The position numbers were made by a program, and so were the translations under genes. Under the pieces are notes generated by a model that worked only from the letters and a program-made list of their open reading frames with translations, made no database searches and was not told the origin of the DNA. 64,000 nucleotides of DNA from Rhyzopertha dominica. Lineage: Eukaryota; Arthropoda; Insecta; Coleoptera; Bostrichidae. The stretch is from positions 2,728,001 to 2,792,000 of the forward strand of contig QCXZ01000001.1 in assembly GCA_025024175.1 (NCBI GenBank). The letters run 5' to 3'. This document shows, piece by piece, positions 47,901 to 51,799 of this stretch. Within the stretch, counting starts at the first letter, position 1, and the number at the start of each line of letters is the position of its first letter.

Positions 47901-48588
47901 AGGGAAAACACGAGACAAATGGATTCAAATGTGTCATATGTAGAAGAAAGCACCCAGTATAGAATAGAAAAGAATAGTTTTGTGTGGGATTGTGGGTATA
48001 GTCGGACCTTTTGCAACAAAGCTCAAACAATGCCGTGGTTAAAAAGTGGCGTATGCAAAACGATTTTCATTAGGGCAAATGAAACAAAAGCTTAGGTATC
48101 CATTCAGCCATAAACCAAACATAATTATTGAATAAACAGGGTGTTCTATTTAAAGTAGTGAACCTTAATATCGTTACCATTGTTTAGGTCACCCTTTATA
48201 TGTGAAAATAGTTTCCTGAAATATCCCCATATGCAATACTAAGCGGAACCATGTATAGCTGACCATACTTATAGAAAGTAAAATTTTCTGGGATGATTTG
48301 GTTCTCTCAAAACGCTCACCTTAACAAGCTCTCCATATCCTTCTGCTGCACGTCCCTGAGGATGACGATGGGGTGTTGGCAGGGGTTGGCTTTGAGCAGC
48401 CTCCTGAAGTAGGGGCTGCACGCCGAAAGGACGACCTTGTGCGCCGTGAACGAGCATCCATCGCAGGCCAACGTGACGTCGACGAAGTCTTCCTCGTCCT
48501 TGAGGTGTCGGAAGGACGAGAGGATCGACGCGTGGAAGTCGTTCCACCGCAGCGAGTACTGCTGCTCCGGGGAGGTGTCGCCCCCCAT
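12416..48588 (-). CDS. ab: Abrupt, BTB-C2H2 zinc-finger transcription factor (whole spliced gene)
   Basis: Seven exons join without any frame break: 48588-48320, 45381-45231, 41125-40913, 40758-40536, 38684-38628, 18981-18705 and 13133-12416, giving 1908 nt, 635 aa plus stop. Order: BTB/POZ domain at residues about 9-123; a Ser/Pro/Glu linker with PPPPKRSRS and GEDSNSSD; PGPSGI; two C2H2 fingers at about 323-344 and 352-373; then KISPAELRARASPTG, LLDTYLQFITEN-type and YSEDE motifs in the tail. From knowledge of the family, this order and these motifs match Drosophila Abrupt closely. That is a nuclear DNA-binding regulator of dendrite shape, motor axon targeting, border-cell migration and limb/epidermal patterning. 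BTB mediates dimerisation and the fingers bind DNA. The Drosophila protein has a longer N-terminus before BTB. The gene is interrupted by a 19.6-kb intron carrying alternative terminal exons. Confidence 0.96.
13465..13496. repeat. (ATTCCT)5 hexamer microsatellite
   Basis: Five consecutive copies of a six-base unit inside the abrupt last intron. Confidence 0.9.
14534..15748 (-). CDS. Crypton-like tyrosine recombinase, two exons
   Basis: Exon 1 (15748-15335, 138 codons) and exon 2 (15271-14534, 245 codons plus stop) are joined by a 63-bp intron with GTAAGT and TTACAG ends, in frame (LAIK then AVLVIGV). Residues about 15-130 form the helical core-binding domain (KTYETFKHW, YSMLKATI). The catalytic set of a tyrosine recombinase is complete: Arg150 in GACRGDEL, Lys177 in QSKNG, His251 and Arg254 in GHCFRRTS, His274/Trp277 in QHGGWRS, and nucleophile Tyr286 in EGYIEES. 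The last 90 or so residues are Ser/Thr-rich and end in CNNCTINYNFG. Known: this architecture is that of Crypton elements and their animal descendants, which cut and rejoin DNA through a covalent Tyr link. I chose the Met at 15748 by family start; an upstream in-frame Met at 15826 is possible. It sits in the last abrupt intron on the same strand. Whether it is mobile or domesticated cannot be told. Confidence 0.88.
15980..16114. repeat. 135-bp imperfect palindrome between recombinase and transposase genes
   Basis: The left arm, TAGTATA then TACACCACGGTGGGGAAGAC (15980-16006), matches the reverse complement of the right arm (16085-16114), TAGTATATTA then TACACCAAGGTGGCGAAGAC, with a few changes. 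The inner parts also pair partly (GACC..GCACC on both sides). It could be the end of a foldback/miniature element, a recombinase target or a promoter region; the sequence does not decide. Confidence 0.7.
16397..17612 (-). pseudogene. Tc1/mariner-superfamily transposase, DD81E spacing (Sailor-like), one frame break
   Basis: A long open frame of 362 codons (17485-16397) carries the DDE core: first Asp in NIVYLDETWYDTH, second in VIVMDNASYHSK, and Glu in VLNPIELVRR. I count 81 residues between the second Asp and the Glu, much wider than the 34 of Tc1. This matches the group described as Sailor (DD82E). A GKRIIILHVGG strand lies between the first two. The N-terminal domain (MEVQIEENKRNRRYLTQDA, from 17612) is in another frame: it runs to VGVPYT and hits a stop near 17455. 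So one indel (or a missed small intron) separates the DNA-binding part from the catalytic part. The protein ends in an Asp/Ser-rich tail (SSESEFDSSDDD). It lies in the last abrupt intron, same strand. Terminal inverted repeats were not identified with certainty. The catalytic residues look intact; activity is doubtful because of the break. Confidence 0.85.
17613..18189. other. Intron sequence, 5' flank of the transposase
   Basis: A weak pair GGTAGTGTAAT / ATTACTATACC (about 17737-17776) flanks an undetermined base and could be the outer end of the element, but its partner near 16.1-16.4 kb was not found. No coding region. Confidence 0.35.
18190..18420 (+). pseudogene. Relic of DD41D-type (rosa-like) mariner transposase, C-terminal part
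   Basis: The plus strand reads SGSISCSVISMDLTSPDFLW, then DHLIDKLYA. This lines up with the RGG.I.WPARSPDLTPLDFFLWG.LK..VYA end of the transposase at 49325-50359. It contains the position of the third catalytic Asp, and only this fragment remains. Confidence 0.6.
18705..18981 (-). CDS. ab: abrupt exon 6: main zinc-finger pair
   Basis: The acceptor TTTCCAG (ending 18982) gives phase-1 joining, so G from exon 5 plus TA makes Val. The reading VSRRSLDLQRVRATDPRPC then leads into two fingers. Finger 1 is CPKC...H-x4-H (residues 323-344) and finger 2 is CVLC...H-x4-H (352-373), both C-x2-C-x12-H-x4-H. They are followed by RGISTKDLPVLPMPAPFDPE. The fingers and the flank are nearly identical to what I know of Drosophila Abrupt. 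The donor AG|GTAAGA at 18704 sits so that an unspliced read would meet TAA at once. This exon is one of several that can follow the common part ending at 38628. Confidence 0.97.
18982..21370. other. abrupt intron 5, no identified gene
   Basis: A 119-codon frame at 20328-20687 (+) resembles nothing I recognise and lacks motifs. A stretch of broken reading at 19830-20330 (+) may be transposon debris. No splice-compatible abrupt exon was seen. Confidence 0.4.
21371..21790 (+). pseudogene. Relic of DD41D-type (rosa-like) mariner transposase, catalytic part
   Basis: In shifting frames the plus strand gives FSDEATFCLNGNVNRHNC (first Asp), VREHIIPENA-type spacing, FQQDGAPSHF (second Asp, near 21670) and SPDLTPL with a Val where the third Asp is expected. 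Frameshifts and stops show decay. It is related to the copy at 49325-50359. Confidence 0.7.
22868..22873 (-). terminator. Polyadenylation signal after alternative abrupt exon
   Basis: AATAAA on the minus strand 82 bases after the stop codon of the candidate terminal exon 23247-22955, with more AATAAA-like hexamers near 22676-22686. The short distance supports that exon being 3'-terminal. Confidence 0.45.
22955..23247 (-). CDS. ab: Candidate alternative 3'-terminal exon of abrupt, zinc-finger module C
   Basis: The acceptor ATTGCAG ends at 23248. Starting at 23247, two bases complete the codon left open by the donor at 38628 (G|AT, Asp), and the frame then stays open for 96 residues to TAA at 22957-22955. 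It reads ASSRRGRSPPRHPDHPQRP, then two C2H2 fingers. The first is C-x2-C-x12-H-x3-H (CPLCDRILPTISVARAHIDEH) and the second is C-x4-C-x12-H-x4-H (CPVSECGKRF...HMRTKH). The module ends KQMKWSL. Joined to the common part, this gives a 401-aa isoform whose fingers differ from the main ones, so DNA preference should differ. A poly(A) signal lies 82 bases on. The polypyrimidine tract is weak. That it belongs to abrupt is inferred from strand, position and phase; no transcript was seen. Confidence 0.82.
23248..23700. other. abrupt intron with poly-T run
   Basis: A T-rich run lies at about 23286-23302. No coding region. Confidence 0.4.
23720..23945 (+). pseudogene. Relic of DD41D-type (rosa-like) mariner transposase
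   Basis: The plus strand reads LLKDGEPQQYVT (remnant of the QQDGAPPHY second-Asp block), then in another frame LLPRSPDFTPLDFLL (third-Asp block, near 23850-23890), followed by a stop. Only about 200 bases remain. Confidence 0.65.
25132..25388 (-). CDS. ab: Candidate alternative 3'-terminal exon of abrupt, zinc-finger module B
   Basis: The acceptor GTTACAG ends at 25389. From 25388 two bases complete the open codon of the donor at 38628 (G|GG, Gly). The frame runs AASPFRPM then two fingers, both C-x2-C-x12-H-x4-H: CTYCGRNYSSASNLKQHILN..H and CEFCGKRC...TNHQLQAH. The end is QQTVTDYYYHEPGGRFR and TAA at 25134-25132. Joined to the common exons this gives a 389-aa isoform. The finger spacing is the type usual in BTB-zinc-finger proteins and is close to the main abrupt pair in layout, but the helix residues differ (SSASNLKQ, KTKHYLTN). 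Assignment to abrupt is inferred from phase, strand and position inside the gene. No close AATAAA was seen. Confidence 0.85.
25389..27136. other. abrupt intron, nothing recognised
   Basis: Two overlapping minus-strand frames at 26364-26880 are hydrophobic and of low complexity, and probably arise from base composition. No motif. Confidence 0.4.
27137..27593. mobile_element. Possible hAT-type miniature element
   Basis: The left end TAGAGTTGGACGATAC and the right end, reverse complement AATAGAGTTGCAAC, share TAGAGTTG. The inside begins with self-complementary TATCGATA-type repeats, often seen at hAT ends. No matching 8-bp target duplication could be shown, so the call is weak. Confidence 0.3.
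27860..28990 (-). mobile_element. Decayed non-LTR retrotransposon, RT and C-terminal Cys/His part
   Basis: Read on the minus strand from right to left: PQGSVLSPILFNLYI near 28980, then the catalytic FVYADDMVLA box at about 28905-28880. PKYLGVTLDTSLTYKKHLE follows at 28690-28630, then YSTAEYCCPVWKNS with LNTAMRLITGT at 28527-28420. At about 28060-27880 is a C-terminal segment with MNRLRTGHG, CECGDPFQTIGHMV and CPRTAWPGGF, the Cys/His-type ending found after RT in some LINEs. Stops and frameshifts break the frame. A base at 28687 is undetermined. It lies inside the long abrupt intron and is in the same orientation as abrupt. Confidence 0.85.
28991..30655. other. abrupt intron, GC-richer patch near 29.3-29.7 kb
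   Basis: The patch at about 29330-29700 is clearly richer in C and G and has open frames on both strands (129 codons on minus), but no recognisable domain. It may be a regulatory or conserved non-coding segment. The rest is featureless. Confidence 0.35.
30660..30770 (-). mobile_element. Possible Penelope-like element end fragment
   Basis: The minus strand reads AAGATGCCTCCCGCAGTAG followed by a GTGAAACGTCTGAAGAC block. It resembles the conserved 'GAAGATG...GAAACGTC' segment seen near the ends of Penelope-like elements. It is short and recognised by pattern only. Confidence 0.3.
31025..31195 (+). pseudogene. Relic of mariner-superfamily transposase, first-Asp region
   Basis: The plus strand gives ENTFFTFEALLHLSG, corresponding to FTDEAWFHLSG with the catalytic Asp changed to Phe. 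It then gives, in a shifted frame, EDHHAVVEEPLRPEKVRV, as in the ENPH...EEPLHPEKV block of such transposases. An undetermined base lies at 31190. Confidence 0.55.
31200..33120. other. abrupt intron, nothing recognised
   Basis: A C+G-richer stretch at 31640-32110 has no coding signature. The rest is AT-rich. Confidence 0.4.
33124..33476 (-). CDS. ab: Candidate alternative 3'-terminal exon of abrupt without zinc fingers
   Basis: A pyrimidine-rich stretch and ATCGCATAG acceptor end at 33477. From 33476, two bases (AG) complete the codon opened by the donor at 38628 (G|AG, Glu). The frame is then open for 116 residues to TAG at 33126-33124. The reading GFAMTKRDSNRFLPGPNYRM continues through LSNQIIGLSDELMLISVADQ and NTSQKASAMQQAFSLFSAG, and ends QSITQVNSNVAL. 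Codon use and base composition are balanced, unlike the AT-rich surroundings. No Cys/His pairs or known domain are visible. Joined to the common part it would give a 421-aa BTB protein lacking a DNA-binding domain. Splicing to abrupt is inferred from phase and position. It could instead be a fragment of another gene or an old insertion. Confidence 0.55.
34170..34580 (-). pseudogene. Relic of DD41D-type (rosa-like) mariner transposase, opposite orientation
   Basis: The minus strand gives MHDGAPPQLLLETL (second-Asp block, near 34415-34370), then RPRSPDLNKCDFF (third-Asp block, near 34315-34280). It ends with RENGGHFEQF near 34220-34190, the usual C-terminus of this group. Stops and frameshifts are present. 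Confidence 0.7.
34581..36092. other. abrupt intron, nothing recognised
   Basis: No motif in short overlapping frames at 35038-35366, and no repeat apart from the array that follows. Confidence 0.4.
36093..37791. repeat. Satellite array, about 6.3 copies of a 272-bp monomer
   Basis: The phrase ATCGAACCGT occurs at 36098, 36371, 36645, 36917, 37189, 37461 and 37708, giving periods of 273, 274, 272, 272, 272 and 247. The last full unit has lost about 25 bases around 37560. Units differ by scattered single changes. Most units contain AGCTCAAAAT and ATTTTGAGCT, a perfect 10-bp inverted repeat around a 14-base loop. Head-to-tail order throughout. The array lies in the 19.6-kb abrupt intron, just upstream of a LINE tail. 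Confidence 0.97.
37860..38190 (+). mobile_element. 3' end of a non-LTR retrotransposon
   Basis: AT-rich 3' untranslated-like sequence ends with a stem GGGTGCC (38133-38139) / GGCACCC (38158-38164), followed by (ATAA)n at about 38170-38186. A short stem-loop plus simple-repeat tail is typical of CR1/Jockey/I-group LINE ends. The 5' side is truncated at or near the satellite edge. Confidence 0.55.
38628..38684 (-). CDS. ab: abrupt exon 5, short linker exon and branching donor
   Basis: A 57-base exon between TTTTCAG (ending 38685) and the donor G|GTAAGT at 38627. It completes a Gly codon and reads LSGLMPGPSGIPNNVDSF, the counterpart of PGLLPGPSGI in Drosophila Abrupt. It leaves one base (G), so any following exon must start with two bases of a codon. 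Four candidate exons do: 33476, 25388, 23247 and 18981. The small length and exact phase match fix the boundaries well. Confidence 0.95.
38876..38966. repeat. (AT)n microsatellite, about 90 bp
   Basis: Uninterrupted TA dinucleotides, beginning 192 bases upstream (in gene sense) of abrupt exon 5. The length is likely to vary between individuals or assemblies. Confidence 0.98.
39420..40195 (-). mobile_element. Decayed non-LTR retrotransposon, internally deleted
   Basis: From right to left on the minus strand, 40195-39854 reads FKKANFPQLYSALLHTNF near its end, like the linker between endonuclease and RT in I/Jockey/R1-type elements. Then at about 39820 comes CFFADDLKLV, the RT active-site box, followed by VARWCTVNRLPLNSDKCKV and remnants of the RT thumb. 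The middle of the RT is missing between the two parts, so the copy has an internal deletion as well as stops. It lies in the abrupt intron between exons 4 and 5. Confidence 0.75.
40536..40758 (-). CDS. ab: abrupt exon 4: Ser/Asp-rich linker
   Basis: The acceptor TTTGCAG (ending 40759) starts in phase 0, and the donor AAG|GTAAAT at 40535 leaves one base. Reads RKGNSDSSLQAQSTGEDSNS then SDTAMSDHGDRVTPKTEPSD, and ends RTPTFPGALLGIQ. The GEDSNSSDT and FPxAxLGxQG blocks are those of Drosophila Abrupt. The first codon contains an undetermined base at 40757, so residue 212 is unknown (Gly, Ala, Glu or Val). VTPKTEPSD has the form of a sumoylation site (VxPKxEP-like), which is an inference. Confidence 0.94.
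40913..41125 (-). CDS. ab: abrupt exon 3: Pro/Arg-rich linker
   Basis: Exactly 71 codons, phase 0 at both ends. The acceptor TATTCCAG ends at 41126 and the donor AAC|GTAAGT begins at 40912. It contains LSPPPPKRSRSSETP, a likely nuclear-localisation/proline stretch that corresponds to LTPPPQKRIKS in fly Abrupt, and ESFLGRALE, corresponding to ESLLGQALE. As a symmetrical exon it could be skipped without changing the frame. The intron separating it from exon 4 is only 154 bases. Confidence 0.94.
41126..42929. other. abrupt intron 2, left part, nothing recognised
   Basis: AT-rich with short frames only; the plus-strand frame at 42274-42474 has no motif. Confidence 0.4.
42930..43640 (+). pseudogene. 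Degenerate wide-spaced (Sailor-like) mariner-superfamily transposase
   Basis: The plus strand reads FLDEIWYDTHD near 42960 (first Asp), then ASKGKRIMILYAGG near 43040 and SDMNAEVFENWFKYILLPKL near 43150. LPPNSVIVMDNASCHSS near 43205-43257 carries the second Asp, and YHCIFNPIEMI near 43455-43485 carries the Glu. This matches block by block the transposase at 17612-16397, with stops and frameshifts. It is opposite in orientation to abrupt and lies in intron 2. Confidence 0.82.
43641..45230. other. abrupt intron 2, right part, nothing recognised
   Basis: No coding or repeat signal. Several undetermined bases lie at 44353, 44409, 44426 and 45050. Confidence 0.4.
45231..45381 (-). CDS. ab: abrupt exon 2: second half of BTB domain
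   Basis: The acceptor TTTCCAG (ending 45382) supplies the G that completes Arg90, and the donor CCC|GTAAGT begins at 45230. Fifty codons read FMYNGEVHIGQEQLTDFIKT then AQMLQVRGLADVP. This is the C-terminal helical half of the BTB fold, with the FMYxGEV and LQVRGLADV signatures of the insect BTB family. The exon then passes into the linker with AGAAGQRLIAPEQKISP. Confidence 0.97.
47023..48196. mobile_element. Possible decayed DNA transposon bounded by AGGGTG inverted ends
   Basis: The left end AGGGTGGCCCAAATAAATG and the right end, reverse complement AGGGTGACCTAAACAATGG, agree in 11 of the first 13 positions. CAGGGTG-type ends are usual for insect Tc1/mariner relatives. The interior has no recognisable transposase. 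A second CAGGGTG at 48140 complicates the boundary. Confidence 0.35.
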
Positions 48589-48904
48589 TGGGCAAAGCGN
48601 GGGNGCAATCTCTACGCCAATGATTGAGCCGTTTACTGGATCGCCGGAGGTTCGTCCACGACCGTTCCGGTCTTGCAGCGCCGATCTTCACGCTACGTTT
48701 TGCGCATTTAATTTTTTCCCGCGACGATCTTCCTTGACGACTTGATTAATCTGACGGTGGATGCGGCATCGGTGGCCTATGGAGATGATGTGGACGTGCT
48801 GGGACGGGCTGCGAAGGAGTGAAGATGCGGACGATTCTGATCCGAACTGATTCGAGCGTCATCAAATTTTCTTCGTCTTCGCGTTTGGTTTCATCTTGCC
48901 CGTC
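48320..48904 (-). CDS. ab: abrupt exon 1 (leader and first half of BTB domain)
   Basis: A CTTCCAG acceptor ends at 48905, so the exon probably begins at 48904 with about 316 bases of 5' leader. That implies at least one more upstream non-coding exon. Translation starts at ATG 48588: MGGDTSPEQQYSLRWNDFHA, then SILSSFRHLKDEEDFVDVTL, ACDGCSFTAHKVVLSACSPY and FRRLLKANPCQHPIVILRDV. This is the N-terminal half of a BTB/POZ domain (dimer interface and Kelch-like fold), and matches the known Abrupt domain almost residue for residue. The donor AAG|GTGAGC at 48319 leaves two bases. Two undetermined bases (48600, 48604) lie just 5' of the start, so an extended N-terminus cannot be excluded, but family starts favour 48588. 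Coding part: 48588-48320. Confidence 0.97.
48693..48894 (-). promoter_or_regulatory. Three upstream short ORFs in the abrupt 5' leader
   Basis: uORF1 is ATG at 48894 to TGA at 48862 (10 codons). uORF2 starts at 48862, sharing the A of that TGA (TGATG overlap), and runs 38 codons to TAA at 48746. uORF3 is ATG at 48707 to TAG at 48693 (4 codons). All end before the main start at 48588. Such leaders usually lower or condition translation of the main frame. Confidence 0.6.
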
Positions 48905-49149
48905 CTGGAAGAAAAATACGGTATTGTTTCAGTCCGTCACTTCTAAACGAACATGGAATTTTACTATTGATTACATTGCGCGTTATAGGAAACACATGTA
49001 TTCCAATCATATTGTTTAAATTCATATTCAAAGGAAAAAGTACACAGAACATAATCTACCATAAATGGTTTTGTTATAGCGTATACTAGTCTTTTTCTAA
49101 CGCATTCATTGGCATACAAAATTTTGATTGATACTCTGTCCTGAAGGCA

Positions 49150-50640
49150 CTATACAGGATGTTTCACGAATGAGAATGACCCTGACGAAATTAAAAATGC
49201 AACCCAAAATACATTCTCATAGCCAATGTGGTTATTTTACATAATGGTATTATTTTAAAAATAAATTGGGAATCCATGACGGCTATGCGCTATGGTTCTG
49301 TCATTGCATTTATTAAAAGTCAAAATGTATTCAAATGATGAAAAAACTGATATGATTTTGATTTATGGTGAATGCAAGAAAATGCTTCCACTGCTGCCCG
49401 TTTATACAGACAAGGTTTTCCAAATAGAAGAGCTCCTGTCGATACAATTTACAAGAGACTCGAACTAACTTTAAGGACAAACTGACCACCACTGAAAAAG
49501 TCAAGAGAAAGAACGGCAACAGGCCCTGACAATAAAATTAGAGTATTGGAAATGATTGACGAAAATCCCCATATTAGTCAAAGGGTAGTCTCAAGAGCAA
49601 CGGGTATTAGTCTGTCTTCAGTACACCGACTAACTAATGGCAATCAATTTCATCCGTATCACTTGCAATTGGTTCAGGCCTTAAAGGAGACAGATTATCC
49701 TAAAAAAACTGGCTTTTGTAACTTTTTTCGGGAACACCAAAATTTGAATGTGAGATTTTATTACAACATTTGCTTCTCAGATGAAGCAAGATCTAATAAT
49801 GGTGGAGTTAACAAACATAACATGCATTATTATGCGCAAGAAAATCCACGTTGGATTCGAGAAGGACATTTTCAAACTATTTACTCGACGAATGTCTGGT
49901 GCGGAATATTGGGTAATCAAATTGTTGGGCCTTATTTTTTTCGCGATAGTTTAAACGGCAATACTTATCTAAATTTTTTAAGAAACATTTTACCGGTACT
50001 TCTCCAAAATGTAAATTAACAAGTAAGACAGGATCTATGTTTCCAACAAGATGGGGCATCTGCGCATTATCACAGAACAGTGCGAAATCATCTTGATTTG
50101 GTTTTGCCTAACCGATGGATAGGAAGAGGTTCAATTAATCTCTGCCCATCGAGAAGCCCGGACCTTGTTCCTTTGGTTTTTTTTTCTGTGGGGAATGGTA
50201 AAAGAGCAAGTATACCTAACACCAATTGAAAGTGTAGAACATTTAGAAAATAAAATACGTGATGCATGTAGATACATACTCCAGAAGTGTTAATGCATGT
50301 CAAAAGATCGTTTTGGGCACGAATTCAAGCTTGTGAAAACAGCGGAGGGCGACACTTAAAATAGTAGGTGTTGCTTTTCGCTGCATCACTGCCGTGTAGT
50401 GTGGAGTAAGATATAATAATTTTAACGTGTCATTTATAATTCGCAGTTACTCAAACTTGCTTACAAACGTAAGATACCACTGCCAATATAAGATTGCAGC
50501 AATATTATAAATTAGCTTAAATTATATAAACTTTAGGGAAAAATAAAGAAATGTACATTTTTAGCAGGTAAAATTTAACACTAACAACTTTTTTTTTTCA
50601 GGTGTGCCTGCTTTGGTAGTTCTTCCGTAAGTGTATCGTT
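49150..50640 (+). mobile_element. Mariner-superfamily element, DD41D-type (rosa-like), damaged transposase at 49325-50359
   Basis: The coding part runs from ATG at 49325 (MYSNDEKTDMILIYGEC) to about 50359 with a few frameshifts/stops. The N-terminal DNA-binding part has FPNRRAPVDTIYKRL and a helix-turn-helix NPHISQRVVSRATGISLSSV. First Asp: CFSDEARSN. Second Asp: FQQDGASAHYHRTVRNH. The third acidic position lies 42 residues after the second Asp, in SPDLVPLVFF, where Val replaces the usual Asp. The spacing fits the DD41D group named rosa. The Val change and the stop after LLQNVN make it inactive. The left border may be the CAGGATGTTTCACGAATGAG at about 49155; the right border was not found. 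It is the best preserved of six related fragments here. Confidence 0.82.
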
Positions 50641-51079
50641 TTATACACAATAATGCTAAATATAAATATAAGTCAAAATACCACTCATAATAAAGAAAGG
50701 CAATGTAGGAAATATTAATATCATCTAATTTTACACTTTATTCAACATGCCTCCGCGAATTCGATTTAAATGAACTTGTTTTCGCAGTTACTCACGTTCA
50801 AAATCAAATAATGAAGTGTCATTATTTTCGTCTGACTCGAGATTTAAACGCATGTAGGTGGCACTTAGCATTTCAACTACGTATTAATTTACCAACATTG
50901 TTGTTGCATGGGCTCGGTTTGGGATGGAACAGATTTTTATAGGTATGTCAGTATTAAGAAGAGACGAAGGCCACAATAAGAAGTGAGTCACTGGACATTT
51001 TAAGCAGAAACGTAGACCGTCGATAGTCACAATTATATATGCATATAAATTGAGTCATTTTCACAATAGCATAGAAAAT

Positions 51080-51790
51080 TAACTAAATCGGAGCTGATGG
51101 GTTAGATATAGTAGAAATACAAGCAAGCCGATGGAAAGAAATAACAAAGAATGAATAATTGTATCTGTACAGTGACAGAGAAATAAAGATGGTAGACGGG
51201 ATAGGATTAAAAAATTATGCATGCCAATTATTAATATTTACGCCCCTAAAGAACCTGCAGACTAAGTGGAGAAAGATGAATTGTATACTAAAAACTGTGA
51301 AGTTTATTTGATGTTCTGCAAAAAACAAAACTATAATACCCGATAATAAAGCCTAATATTATAGCGTCTATCCATAAAAAAAGCAGATATAGAAGAAACA
51401 TTTGAAAACCAGAAACATAGATTCGATTCAACCTCTTGGAAATGGCAATAGAGCAGGTAGGAAAAGGGCCAGTTACTGAAATAATCCTTAAAGGCGGGCA
51501 AAAAAATAACAGAATATGGAGAAATAGAACACGAAGGTGGAGTCATTTCAAGATGCACATCTGGAAAGGGAAGGGCATGTTATGAGGAAAAATTTGACAT
51601 GAACAGTAAAAAGAATAACTTAGTGAATCCCACTATGACAAAGGAGGAAAGGAACGCCAAGAAACAGATCAGTGAAAAATATACATAAGGACATACATAT
51701 ATCGGACTGGAGAGCGAGGTTCAAAAATAGGACAAAGAGGAAAAATCTTGTAGAGCGAGGACTCATAAGAATTTGTGACACATCAGAAAA
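51080..51790 (+). mobile_element. Decayed LINE fragment (craft/RTE-like endonuclease and 3' coding end)
   Basis: The plus strand reads LDIVEIQASRWKEITKNE at 51108-51160, the 'DIV.IQE.RW' block of an AP-type endonuclease. IIINIYAPKEPAD-type sequence near 51225-51265 follows, then broken sequence. Near 51660-51780 it gives IRTYISDWRARFKNRTKRKN, like the last conserved block of such polymerases. The RT itself is missing, so there is a large internal deletion. Confidence 0.7.
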
Positions 51791-51799
51791 TAATAGGAG

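Noticed and set aside
48269..48745. Longer frames on both strands over the BTB exon
   Set aside because: Off-frame readings of a GC-rich exon; only the 48588 frame gives a BTB domain.
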